From Streptococcus pluranimalium (GTDB lineage Bacteria; Bacillota; Bacilli; Lactobacillales; Streptococcaceae): a DNA stretch of 64,000 nucleotides. The position numbers and the translations under genes were made by a program. The first letter of the stretch is position 1, and every line of letters begins with the position of its first letter. The notes beneath the pieces are model-generated. The model did no database searches. It worked only from the letters and a program-made list of their open reading frames with translations, and had not been told where the DNA came from. The stretch spans positions 1,928,001 through 1,992,000 of the forward strand of contig NZ_CP025536.1 in assembly GCF_002953735.1 (NCBI RefSeq). The letters run 5' to 3'. Below, piece by piece: positions 1 to 7,213 of the stretch.

Positions 1-1396
1 TCAAGACAAAAGGAACAACAAGGGCAACCGCCATACAGATAAAGAATGGCACCATGTATTTCACATTAATAGCAAGGAAACCAGGGATACCACCGACACC
101 GATAGCGTTGGCTTGAACGTTCATCGTCGTTGACAAGAGACCTGCAAGTCCTGAACCAATCATTCCTGCGACGAATGGGTAAACATATTTAACGTTAACA
201 CCAAAGAGGGCTGGCTCAGTAACACCAAGGTAGGCTGAGATAGCAGCTGGAAGTGAGATTTCAGCTTCGCGTTCATTCTTACGGTTCATGAAGAAGTAAG
301 CAAATACAGCTGAACCTTGTGCCATGTTTGAGAGAGCGATCATTGGCCAGAGACCAGTTGTTTTAGAAGCTGTGTCCGCAATCAATTGCGTATCGATAGC
401 GTTTGTCATGTGGTGAAGACCAGTGATAACAAGCGGTGCATAAAGGGCACCAAAGATAGCACCAAAGAGCCATTTAACAGGACCAGTCAAACCAGCCAAT
501 ACAACGAATGAAATCCCTTTACCGATTGTCCAACCAAGTGGTCCCAAGACAGTGTGAGCCAAGATAAGGGCTGGCAATAATGATAGGAATGGTACAAAGA
601 TCATTGAGACCATTTCTGGGATACGTTTACGCCAGAAGATTTCAAGGTAAGACAAGCTAAGTCCCGCAAGAAGGGCCGGGATAACCTGTGCTTGATAACC
701 GATACGGTTAACAGCGAAGAAGCCGAAGTCCCAAACCCAGTCTTTGGCAATGTCAGCTACTGGTGTGCTTCCTACAGCGTAAGCATTGAGCAACTGTGGT
801 GACACCAAACAGATACCAAGAACGATACCAAGAATTTGGGTTGTTCCCATTTTACGAGCAACAGACCAAGTAATCCCTACTGGTAAGAAGTGGAAAATGG
901 CTTCACCTGGTAACCACAAGAAATGGTTAACACCATTCCAAAATTGAGATACCTCAACAATTGTTTTACCATCCAGCGATGACCACTGAACACCCTCAAG
1001 AATATTACGGAAACCGAGAATCAAACCACCAACGATAATCGCTGGAATAATTGGCGTGAAAATCTCAGCCAACATAGTCATAACACGTTGAAGTGGGTTC
1101 TGATTACTTTTGGCTGCTGATTTAGCAACTTCTTTAGAAACACCTTCAATGCCAGAAACAGCTGTAAAGTCATTGTAGAAAATAGGCACATCATTACCAA
1201 TGATAACCTGGAATTGTCCAGCATTGGTGAACGTCCCTTTGACGGCTGAAATCTTTTCGATTTCCTGGACATTAGCCTTGCTGTCGTCGTTCAAAACAAA
1301 GCGCATGCGTGTCGCACAGTGTGTGACAGCTTTAACGTTTTCTTTACCACCAATAGCAGTTAAGAGGTCTTTAGCTTGAGATTCAAATTTTCCCAT
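1..1396 (-). CDS. treB: PTS trehalose-specific EIIBC (3' end outside window)
   Basis: This is the trehalose phosphotransferase permease, which imports trehalose as trehalose-6-phosphate. Translating the minus strand from the ATG at 1396 gives an uninterrupted frame to the window edge. The N-terminus is a EIIB domain with the phosphorylatable Cys27 in VTHCATRMRF. A hydrophobic EIIC domain follows, with conserved stretches such as GLHHMTNAID and YLGVTEPALFGVN. A C-terminal EIIA domain, if present, lies outside the window. The divergent treR next door supports trehalose over sucrose or beta-glucoside as substrate, since these EIIBC families are close relatives. A cre-like site and a TreR-type inverted repeat lie in the shared upstream region, so substrate induction and catabolite repression are likely. 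Confidence 0.93.
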   Translation of the reverse strand, partial: MGKFESQAKDLLTAIGGKENVKAVTHCATRMRFVLNDDSKANVQEIEKISAVKGTFTNAGQFQVIIGNDVPIFYNDFTAVSGIEGVSKEVAKSAAKSNQNPLQRVMTMLAEIFTPIIPAIIVGGLILGFRNILEGVQWSSLDGKTIVEVSQFWNGVNHFLWLPGEAIFHFLPVGITWSVARKMGTTQILGIVLGICLVSPQLLNAYAVGSTPVADIAKDWVWDFGFFAVNRIGYQAQVIPALLAGLSLSYLEIFWRKRIPEMVSMIFVPFLSLLPALILAHTVLGPLGWTIGKGISFVVLAGLTGPVKWLFGAIFGALYAPLVITGLHHMTNAIDTQLIADTASKTTGLWPMIALSNMAQGSAVFAYFFMNRKNEREAEISLPAAISAYLGVTEPALFGVNVKYVYPFVAGMIGSGLAGLLSTTMNVQANAIGVGGIPGFLAINVKYMVPFFICMAVALVVPFVL

Positions 1397-1482
1397 TTGA
1401 GTCAAACTCCTTTTTATCATTTACTAGGATTACTCCCGATTTAGTTGCAATAAAGCGTAGATAAATTTATTTACAGAACAAG

Positions 1483-1496
1483 TGTAATCGATTGCA
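1483..1496. promoter_or_regulatory. cre-like site in the treB-treR intergenic region
   Basis: Bases 1483-1496 (TGTAATCGATTGCA) match the Gram-positive cre consensus TGWAANCGNTNWCA at all but one position. The site lies about 90 bp upstream of treB. By family knowledge this would be a CcpA target for glucose repression of trehalose uptake. No binding evidence exists in the sequence itself. Confidence 0.6.
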
Positions 1497-1554
1497 AATT
1501 TGTAGGCAAGTTGTTTGTCGAAATTTTTACTAATTTTTGGTAAAATAAGGTATC

Positions 1555-1576
1555 TTGTCTGCAAAAAAATAGACAA
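1555..1576. promoter_or_regulatory. Inverted repeat before treR, candidate TreR operator
   Basis: A perfect 6-bp inverted repeat, TTGTCT and AGACAA separated by 10 bases, sits just in front of the treR start codon. A related half-site (TTGTTTGTC) lies at about 1511-1519. Position next to a GntR-type regulator suggests autoregulation. The function is inferred. Confidence 0.45.
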
Positions 1577-1584
1577 CTTAGAAA

Positions 1585-2313
1585 ATGCATGAAAAAATGA
1601 AAAAGTATGAGAAAGTTTTCCGAAATTTAGAGGCTGCTATTAACCAAGGAATCTACCAAGTTAACGACTATTTACCAACCGAAGAAGAGTTGGCTAAAGA
1701 GTATGCTGTCAGCCGAGATACCATTCGAAAAGCCTTAAAGCTCCTGGCAGAACACGGACTTATTCAAAAACGTCAAGGTAGTGGCTCACAGATCATCAAG
1801 CATGAGCGCATTAACTTTCCTGTTTCAGCTCTTACCAGCTTTCAGGAAATCGCCCAAGCGCAAGGGATGGCAACGACAACTAATGTCATCGCTATCGACA
1901 AACTCATTGTTGATGGGAAGATGTCAGAACTAACTGGTTTCCCACCAAAGAGTCATGTCTGGCGTATCACGCGCCAACGCGTGATGGAAGGGGTGGCATC
2001 TGTCCTTGATATTGACTACTTGTTGACGACTTTTGTTCCTGAAATCGATCGTTCCATTGCGGAGAAATCCATTTATGATTATTTGGAAAACCACCTGCAC
2101 CTTATGATTGATCTAGCTGAAAAAGAAATCACCATCGATCAGACCAATCAGCAAGACAGTATTCTTCTGGACTTAGCAGGTGAGCATCATGTTGTGTCCA
2201 TTAAGTCCAAAGTCTTTCTCACCAATGGTCAACAATTTCAATTCACCGAAAGCCGGCACAAATTGGATAAATTTAGATTTGTAGATTTTGCTAAGAGAAG
2301 ACCTGCAAATTAA
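1585..2313 (+). CDS. treR: GntR-family trehalose operon regulator TreR
   Basis: This is a transcriptional repressor of the trehalose genes, expected to respond to trehalose-6-phosphate. Residues 5-75 form a GntR-type winged helix, with LPTEEELAKEYAVSRDTIRKAL as its core and the KRQGSGSQI wing. The rest is a UTRA effector-binding domain. Its 242 residues fit the family. It is divergent from treB, the usual arrangement in streptococci. The start is uncertain: ATG at 1585 and ATG at 1597 are both in frame and neither has a strong ribosome-binding site. The 1585 start is kept because it gives the longer frame. Confidence 0.9.
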   Translation: MHEKMKKYEKVFRNLEAAINQGIYQVNDYLPTEEELAKEYAVSRDTIRKALKLLAEHGLIQKRQGSGSQIIKHERINFPVSALTSFQEIAQAQGMATTTNVIAIDKLIVDGKMSELTGFPPKSHVWRITRQRVMEGVASVLDIDYLLTTFVPEIDRSIAEKSIYDYLENHLHLMIDLAEKEITIDQTNQQDSILLDLAGEHHVVSIKSKVFLTNGQQFQFTESRHKLDKFRFVDFAKRRPAN

Positions 2314-2330
2314 TTCAGAGTTAGTATTAA

Positions 2331-2361
2331 AAGGCTGAGATAGACAACTATCTCAGCTTTT
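2331..2361. terminator. Bidirectional terminator between treR and glycerate kinase
   Basis: A 10-bp stem (GCTGAGATAG, then 4-base loop ACAA, then CTATCTCAGC) is followed by T's and preceded by A's, so it can terminate both convergent genes. The stop codon of the glycerate kinase gene lies inside the stem. Confidence 0.85.
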
Positions 2362-3505
2362 CTGATGCTATGACACTATGGTAGAAACTGATAATATTCT
2401 TACTGGTATTAGTGATGAGAGTTGGTGCATCCGTGACAGCTTCTTCCAGACTCATCGGCTGATTAATAATATCAAAAACCCCTGAAATTCCTTCATCATA
2501 TAGAACTTCCAAGTGTGTCGATGCACCACCCACAATCGCTACCGTCGGAACTTGATACTTCTTAGCTAGCTGAGCAACCCCAATGGGTGTCTTACCATTT
2601 ACAGATTGACTATCCATGTGTCCTTCTCCAGTAATGACCAAATCAGCACCAGCTATTTTTTCTTCAATTCCTATTAAATCTAAAATAGTTGTAATACCTC
2701 TCTGCGCCTTCGCCTTAAAAAAGGTCATTAAAGCAAATCCCGAACCACCAGCTGCACCTGCCCCTGGCGTCTCCTTCTCATGTCGTCCTGTTAGTTCTGA
2801 CACAAGGTCTGCATACCGATTCAGCGCCTGATCTAAGGCTACCAACTCTTCTGATTTTCCTCCTTTTTGAGGACCATAGACAAATGAAGCACCTCGTTCA
2901 CCACACAAAGGATTATCCACATCTACCAACAAGATAATATCAAGGTTGGCTGGAATCTTCATTTTTTGACGCGTATCTATTGATGACATTTTAGACAAAT
3001 TAGCAGGAATTGGTTCTAAAAAGCGACCTGTCTCATCTAAAAAACGGATACCTAAGGCAGCTGCCAGACCTATGCCACCATCATTTGTAGCACTGCCGCC
3101 AAGACCGATATAAAGCTTGCTAACTCCTTTTTCAATCGCATCTTTAATCAGCTCTCCTGTTCCGTAGGTCGAAGCTTGCATGACATCCAACGCCTCCTTA
3201 TCTATCAGAGTAATACCAGAAGCCTCTGCCATTTCAATAACTGCCGTTTTACCATTATCAATGAGCCCGTAAGAAGCTTCCACTTCCTGACCCAGAGGGC
3301 CTTTTACTACCCGAGAGATACGCTTTCCTTCACGACTAGTTAAAATGGCATCTACAGTCCCCTCACCACCATCAGCCACTGGCACAATAAGAACCCTATC
3401 TTCTGGATAGAGTGAATGTATTCCCTCACAAACACTGCGACCAACCTCTAAAGAACTCAGACTTCCTTTAAACGAATCACTTGCTACAATAATGTTTCTA
3501 CTCAT
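2348..3505 (-). CDS. garK: Glycerate kinase
   Basis: This enzyme phosphorylates D-glycerate with ATP and feeds the product into glycolysis. The 385-residue length fits the GarK/GlxK family. Conserved family features include the N-terminal IIVASDSFKGSLSS, PVADGGEGTVDAI near residue 45, GLGGSATNDGGIG around 135-147, and ITGEGHMDSQSVNGK near 290-305. It stands alone between convergent treR and divergent pckA, so no operon partner hints at where glycerate comes from. The ATG at 3505 starts directly with the conserved N-terminal motif. Whether it forms 2- or 3-phosphoglycerate cannot be told from the sequence. Confidence 0.92.
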   Translation of the reverse strand: MSRNIIVASDSFKGSLSSLEVGRSVCEGIHSLYPEDRVLIVPVADGGEGTVDAILTSREGKRISRVVKGPLGQEVEASYGLIDNGKTAVIEMAEASGITLIDKEALDVMQASTYGTGELIKDAIEKGVSKLYIGLGGSATNDGGIGLAAALGIRFLDETGRFLEPIPANLSKMSSIDTRQKMKIPANLDIILLVDVDNPLCGERGASFVYGPQKGGKSEELVALDQALNRYADLVSELTGRHEKETPGAGAAGGSGFALMTFFKAKAQRGITTILDLIGIEEKIAGADLVITGEGHMDSQSVNGKTPIGVAQLAKKYQVPTVAIVGGASTHLEVLYDEGISGVFDIINQPMSLEEAVTDAPTLITNTSKNIISFYHSVIASEKLR

Positions 3506-3684
3506 ACCTGTTTCCTCTTCTAAGTCTTATTAAGGTACTGCCATTATATGAAAATGTCTTCAAATCCTCAACTCTAGCATTGAGTTAATAGATTAGAATG
3601 TTTTTCTATAAAAAATGATAGCGCTTACCTAGGTTTGTGATATAATGAACCTAAAGTATATTCTGTTACAAAGGAGATTTGTTT

Positions 3685-5325
3685 ATGGTAACTTATCAAC
3701 AATTTTCTGAAGACGTCATGCGCAAAAGCGCTCCTTATTTTTCATCGCTCAAAACGACTATTGAAACAGCTTTTTATGAAAATCATGTCAAGACTATCTC
3801 ATCATTGGAGGAAGCATATAGACTTGCCAGCCAAGCACCAACTACCGTCGTCCTTGATATGGAGGTCGCTCATGCTGGTGAGTTGGGATTGCCTAAAGAT
3901 GCTAAGGTGCTTTTAGCCAATGGCGGAGCAGTTGTCGGACGTACCGCAAAAGCCAGACGTATTTTTGGTCAAAAACCTGAAGAAGATGACAAACTCCTTC
4001 CAATTGTCCGCGATGCTATTTTTAACGCTCGTCATCGCACTTTTTACCGTGCCGATGTAGTTGTTGGGCTAGACGAAGCTTTCATGCTTAGAGCTCATCT
4101 TATGGTACCTGAAGATGACATCAACAACCTCTACTCTTGGTTGATTAATTTCCAAATCTTAAACGATGACTATCAAAAACGCTTAGATAATTCTGTCTTG
4201 TATGAAGACAACGATATTTACATTTTCTCTGACCCTGAATGGAGTCATCCTGACTATCCTGATGGCTTAGCATATTTTGATACCAACCATAACTGTGCTG
4301 TTATTCTTGGGATGCATTATTTTGGCGAACTCAAAAAATCAACCCTAACACTAGGTTGGGGAACTGCTGCTCGTAACCACTACGTTTCCTGTCATGGAGG
4401 ATTGAAAATCTTCAAAAAAGAAGGACAAGATAGTCACGTTGCCTCATTCTTTGGCCTCTCTGGTTCAGGAAAGTCAACCCTTACCCATGCCAAGCATGAT
4501 GACAAATACGATATCAAGGTTCTTCATGATGATGCCTTTATCATCTCCGAAAAAGACGGCTCTTCGATTGCTCTAGAGCCTGCTTACTTTGATAAGACAC
4601 AGGATTACCCAACAGGACACCGCGAGCAGGATTACTTTGTGACTATCCAAAACTGTGGCGTTACTTTGGATAAGGACGGTCGCAAACGCTTGGTCACTGA
4701 GGATGTCCGTAACGGTAACGGTCGTACGGTCAAGTCTCGCTATTCTACACCAAATCGTGTGGATCGTATCGAAGATGGTATCCAGTCTATCTTCTGGATC
4801 ATGAAGGACGATTCACTACCTCCTCTTGTTAAGGTTAATGACCCTATTCTGGCATCAACCATGGGCTGTACTCTCATGACCATGCGTTCTAGCGCTGAAA
4901 ATACTTCGGATAGTTTAAATAGCCTCATCATCGAACCTTATGCCAATCCTTTCCGTGTTTATCCTTTGGTTGAAGATTATCAAAAATTCCAAAGCCTTTT
5001 CGAGTCAGGTGTTGATTGCTATATCATCAATACTGGTTCTTATATGGGGGATAAGATTCCTAAGGAAACAACGCTTGATATGATTGAACAAATCGTTGAT
5101 AAGAAAGGACTCTTTAGACCATTTGGACCAACCTCAAAACTTGAATTTTTGGACTACCCAGATTTCCCAGTTAAGAACTTTGATGTCAATTATAAACAGT
5201 TAATCAAGGACCGCATGCAGGCTCGTCTCAACTTCCTACTCAATTTCAACCACGACAATCTTGACAATCCACTTCCAGCAGAAGCTCTTTTACACTTAGA
5301 AGATTTACTCAAAGAATTGGATTAA
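3685..5325 (+). CDS. ATP-dependent phosphoenolpyruvate carboxykinase-like protein
   Basis: The protein is related to ATP-type PEP carboxykinase, which interconverts oxaloacetate and PEP. Its 546 residues fit the family, and a PEPCK-type P-loop, GLSGSGKSTL, is seen near residue 256. The kinase-2 region reads LHDDAFI rather than the usual GDDEH, and the segment after it (EPAYFDKTQDYPTG) is clearly diverged, so the true reaction is not certain. ATG 3685 is chosen over an upstream in-frame TTG at 3679 because AAGGAG at 3671-3676 lies 8 bases before it. The gene is monocistronic, with a terminator directly after it. A streptococcus lacking a full TCA cycle could use it for carboxylation or decarboxylation, which is inference. 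Confidence 0.75.
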   Translation: MVTYQQFSEDVMRKSAPYFSSLKTTIETAFYENHVKTISSLEEAYRLASQAPTTVVLDMEVAHAGELGLPKDAKVLLANGGAVVGRTAKARRIFGQKPEEDDKLLPIVRDAIFNARHRTFYRADVVVGLDEAFMLRAHLMVPEDDINNLYSWLINFQILNDDYQKRLDNSVLYEDNDIYIFSDPEWSHPDYPDGLAYFDTNHNCAVILGMHYFGELKKSTLTLGWGTAARNHYVSCHGGLKIFKKEGQDSHVASFFGLSGSGKSTLTHAKHDDKYDIKVLHDDAFIISEKDGSSIALEPAYFDKTQDYPTGHREQDYFVTIQNCGVTLDKDGRKRLVTEDVRNGNGRTVKSRYSTPNRVDRIEDGIQSIFWIMKDDSLPPLVKVNDPILASTMGCTLMTMRSSAENTSDSLNSLIIEPYANPFRVYPLVEDYQKFQSLFESGVDCYIINTGSYMGDKIPKETTLDMIEQIVDKKGLFRPFGPTSKLEFLDYPDFPVKNFDVNYKQLIKDRMQARLNFLLNFNHDNLDNPLPAEALLHLEDLLKELD

Positions 5326-5330
5326 AAAGC

Positions 5331-5361
5331 AAAAACGAGAGACTCGGCATCTCTCGTTTTT
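5331..5361. terminator. Rho-independent terminator after the PEPCK-like gene
   Basis: The 11-bp stem AAAACGAGAGA / TCTCTCGTTTT has a 7-base loop and a T-run. It starts directly behind the stop codon of the PEPCK-like gene. Its symmetric A and T tracts would let it also act on minus-strand transcripts. Confidence 0.85.
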
Positions 5362-5452
5362 AAACGGTTAATGATTCTAATACTCTAAGAAAATCAAAAT
5401 AGGAAAAAAGCAACAGATAGAACTCAAGTTTATGAAGGTAAACTTGACAAGA

Positions 5453-6097
5453 TCAAATTTTGGTTTTTAATGAGTCTAAAAAATAATCATCGGCACTTAG
5501 ACAAGGCAAACTTGTCTCTTTTTGATAGGCTTCTAAAAAATAGGGAAAATGTGTGCAACCAAAGACAACGGCTTCTACACCTAAAGCTTCAAAGAGTTGA
5601 ATAGTATCTTTCAAACCCATACTTGCTACAATTTGCTCAGCTGGGGCTTTGTTTTCAATGGCTTCAACCCAATCTAGGCTAGACATCGCGTGTACTCTAC
5701 TACGTGGATTCTTCCAAGCGATGACACGTTCAATACCTGCACTGCCTTGTGCATTGGCTGCGAGAAGCCCCATGGTCTGATAGGACATGGCGAGGTCACG
5801 GTAGAAATGCAAGGGTGTCAGAATTTCCAAAGATAAAGCATCCGAAAGCTCATCAAAATCGACGGAACTGCTCAAAGAGTTGCAATAAACCAAGACTTGC
5901 GTCACGCCTTTTGCCTGAAAATCCTTTAAAACAGCCGTCAGGTGGGCTTTTTTATCTACCTCTGGCAAAACCTGAAAGACTGTCTGTTCTTCTGGATTCT
6001 GAGAAATGGCTGCGCTGATATAGTTGTCGGTCACGCGCTTAACCAGATCAACCCCAAAAGCTGTATCAACGGGCGTCCCTGCAATAATTCCAATCAT
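5453..6097 (-). CDS. Aspartate/glutamate racemase-family protein
   Basis: This is a cofactor-independent amino-acid racemase-like protein. The two catalytic-type cysteines of the family are visible: Cys72 in VLVYCNSLSS and Cys181 in VVFGCTHFPYF, the second in a context very close to MurI. At 214 residues it is shorter than MurI (about 265), so it is probably not the cell's main glutamate racemase. The substrate is unknown. It is the last gene of a minus-strand row with the membrane protein (4 bases apart) and dtd. A link between a D-amino-acid enzyme and the D-aminoacyl-tRNA deacylase Dtd is an attractive but unproven reading of that row. Confidence 0.75.
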   Translation of the reverse strand: MIGIIAGTPVDTAFGVDLVKRVTDNYISAAISQNPEEQTVFQVLPEVDKKAHLTAVLKDFQAKGVTQVLVYCNSLSSSVDFDELSDALSLEILTPLHFYRDLAMSYQTMGLLAANAQGSAGIERVIAWKNPRSRVHAMSSLDWVEAIENKAPAEQIVASMGLKDTIQLFEALGVEAVVFGCTHFPYFLEAYQKETSLPCLSADDYFLDSLKTKI

Positions 6098-6101
6098 ACT
6101 G

Positions 6102-6431
6102 TCACCTCACCAAATATAAAGCAAGTAAGAAAATCACATTGATTGCCATTCTAATCACATGATGGCTGATGTGTGGTTTTTGGTGCATCTGAAAACCATT
6201 GCTTAAGGCTATCCCAGAAAGAGCAAATAGACCACCAGCAACCCCATAAATAGCGCTATCATTACGCTGCCATAAGTAACTATAAGTACAAGCCGCTATG
6301 ACCAGAGTACTGAAAAGCGTTAGTAGCATATTTCTTTTGGTAATCATCCTTGCTCCTATACATCCTAGGACAGCAGAAAATAGCACAAGGACTAAATATA
6401 AACTTAAAACAAACAAAACCACTAATTGCAT
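6102..6431 (-). CDS. Small membrane protein of unknown function
   Basis: I do not recognise this 109-residue protein. It is strongly hydrophobic, with about four predicted membrane segments (roughly residues 3-24, 33-50, 60-76 and 92-108) and a short charged hinge, QMHQKPHISHH, before the last one. It lies 5 bases behind dtd and 4 bases before the racemase-like gene on the same strand, so the three are almost surely one transcript. Confidence 0.7.
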   Translation of the reverse strand: MQLVVLFVLSLYLVLVLFSAVLGCIGARMITKRNMLLTLFSTLVIAACTYSYLWQRNDSAIYGVAGGLFALSGIALSNGFQMHQKPHISHHVIRMAINVIFLLALYLVR

Positions 6432-6436
6432 ACGCC

Positions 6437-6880
6437 TTACCTATTCTTTGTATCTAAAATAATCGTTACAGGACCATCATTGACCAGAGACACCTTCATA
6501 TCTGCTCCAAAAATCCCCTTTTCAACAGGGAGGTATTCAGCCAAAGCTGCGTTAAATTGATCATAGAAATCACTTGCCATATCTGGCTTTGCAGCACCCG
6601 TAAAGGCTGGACGATTCCCCTTTTTAGTGTCCCCATAAAGGGTAAATTGAGAAATCGACAAGATGCTCCCCTTGATATCTTGAACGGACAAATTCATCTT
6701 ATCATCGGCATCAGAAAAGATACGCATATTGACAACCTTGCGCACTGCATAATCCAAGTCTTCTTGAGTATCCTCCGGACCTACTCCAACCAAGAGCATG
6801 AGTCCTTTGCCAATCTGACCGACTATTTTCTCATCAATGGTTACAGATGCCTCTGAAACCCTCTGAATGACAACTTTCAT
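6437..6880 (-). CDS. dtd: D-aminoacyl-tRNA deacylase
   Basis: Dtd hydrolyses D-amino acids (D-Tyr and others) from tRNA and so proofreads translation. The 147-residue length is typical. Both family signatures are present: SQFTLYGDT (residues 77-85) and NDGPVTI near the C-terminus, which supplies the cross-subunit Gly-cisPro motif. It lies downstream of relA in the usual streptococcal order, but a 330-base gap with a terminator-like hairpin separates them, so transcription may be only partly coupled. The start ATG at 6880 begins the canonical MKVVIQRV. Confidence 0.95.
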   Translation of the reverse strand: MKVVIQRVSEASVTIDEKIVGQIGKGLMLLVGVGPEDTQEDLDYAVRKVVNMRIFSDADDKMNLSVQDIKGSILSISQFTLYGDTKKGNRPAFTGAAKPDMASDFYDQFNAALAEYLPVEKGIFGADMKVSLVNDGPVTIILDTKNR

Positions 6881-7210
6881 AAATTCAATTACTTTCTAAA
6901 AACATCAGAACACGCTAATCCTATTCCACTGCCATTGCTTACTTATCAAAGATAAATCACACTGAGGCAAGGAAATGAAGACGATAATACTAAAGGATAT
7001 CGAGTCAAGCTGACAAAGTATAGAGACAAATACTCTATCCATTCAAAGTCGAAAGCTAAGGCTTTCCCTATCTGCAACCTAAAAGGTGCTATCCCCAGCA
7101 CCTAGTGAGACTTAAGGATAAATCACATTGAGACGAGACAGGGTGACGAAGGCATAACTGATGTTAGGCAAGGAGCTCTAACAAAGTATCAATTGATTTA
7201 GCCTTAAGTC
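6881..7210. other. Intergenic region between relA and dtd with diverged repeats
   Basis: No gene is supported here. The stretch holds a minus-strand terminator hairpin (7081-7102), a 12-bp inverted repeat at 7106-7117 and 7202-7213, and two diverged copies of a roughly 70-base sequence starting GATAAATCACAYTGAG at about 6951 and 7117 and ending near ACAAAGTAT. It looks like remnants of a small intergenic repeat element. Confidence 0.55.
7081..7102 (-). terminator. Terminator-like hairpin downstream of relA
   Basis: Read on the minus strand, a 6-bp stem GGTGCT / AGCACC with a 6-base loop is followed by TTTT. It is placed to end relA transcripts before dtd. The T-run is short, so read-through is likely. 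Confidence 0.6.
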
Positions 7211-7213
7211 TCA
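7106..7213. repeat. Candidate miniature element with 12-bp terminal inverted repeats at the relA stop
   Basis: TGAGACTTAAGG at 7106-7117 and its exact complement CCTTAAGTCTCA at 7202-7213 bracket 84 bases. The right arm supplies the TGA stop codon of relA (7211-7213). Terminal inverted repeats around a short non-coding core fit a MITE/BOX-like unit, but no target-site duplication was identified. A plain mRNA hairpin is the alternative. Confidence 0.4.
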
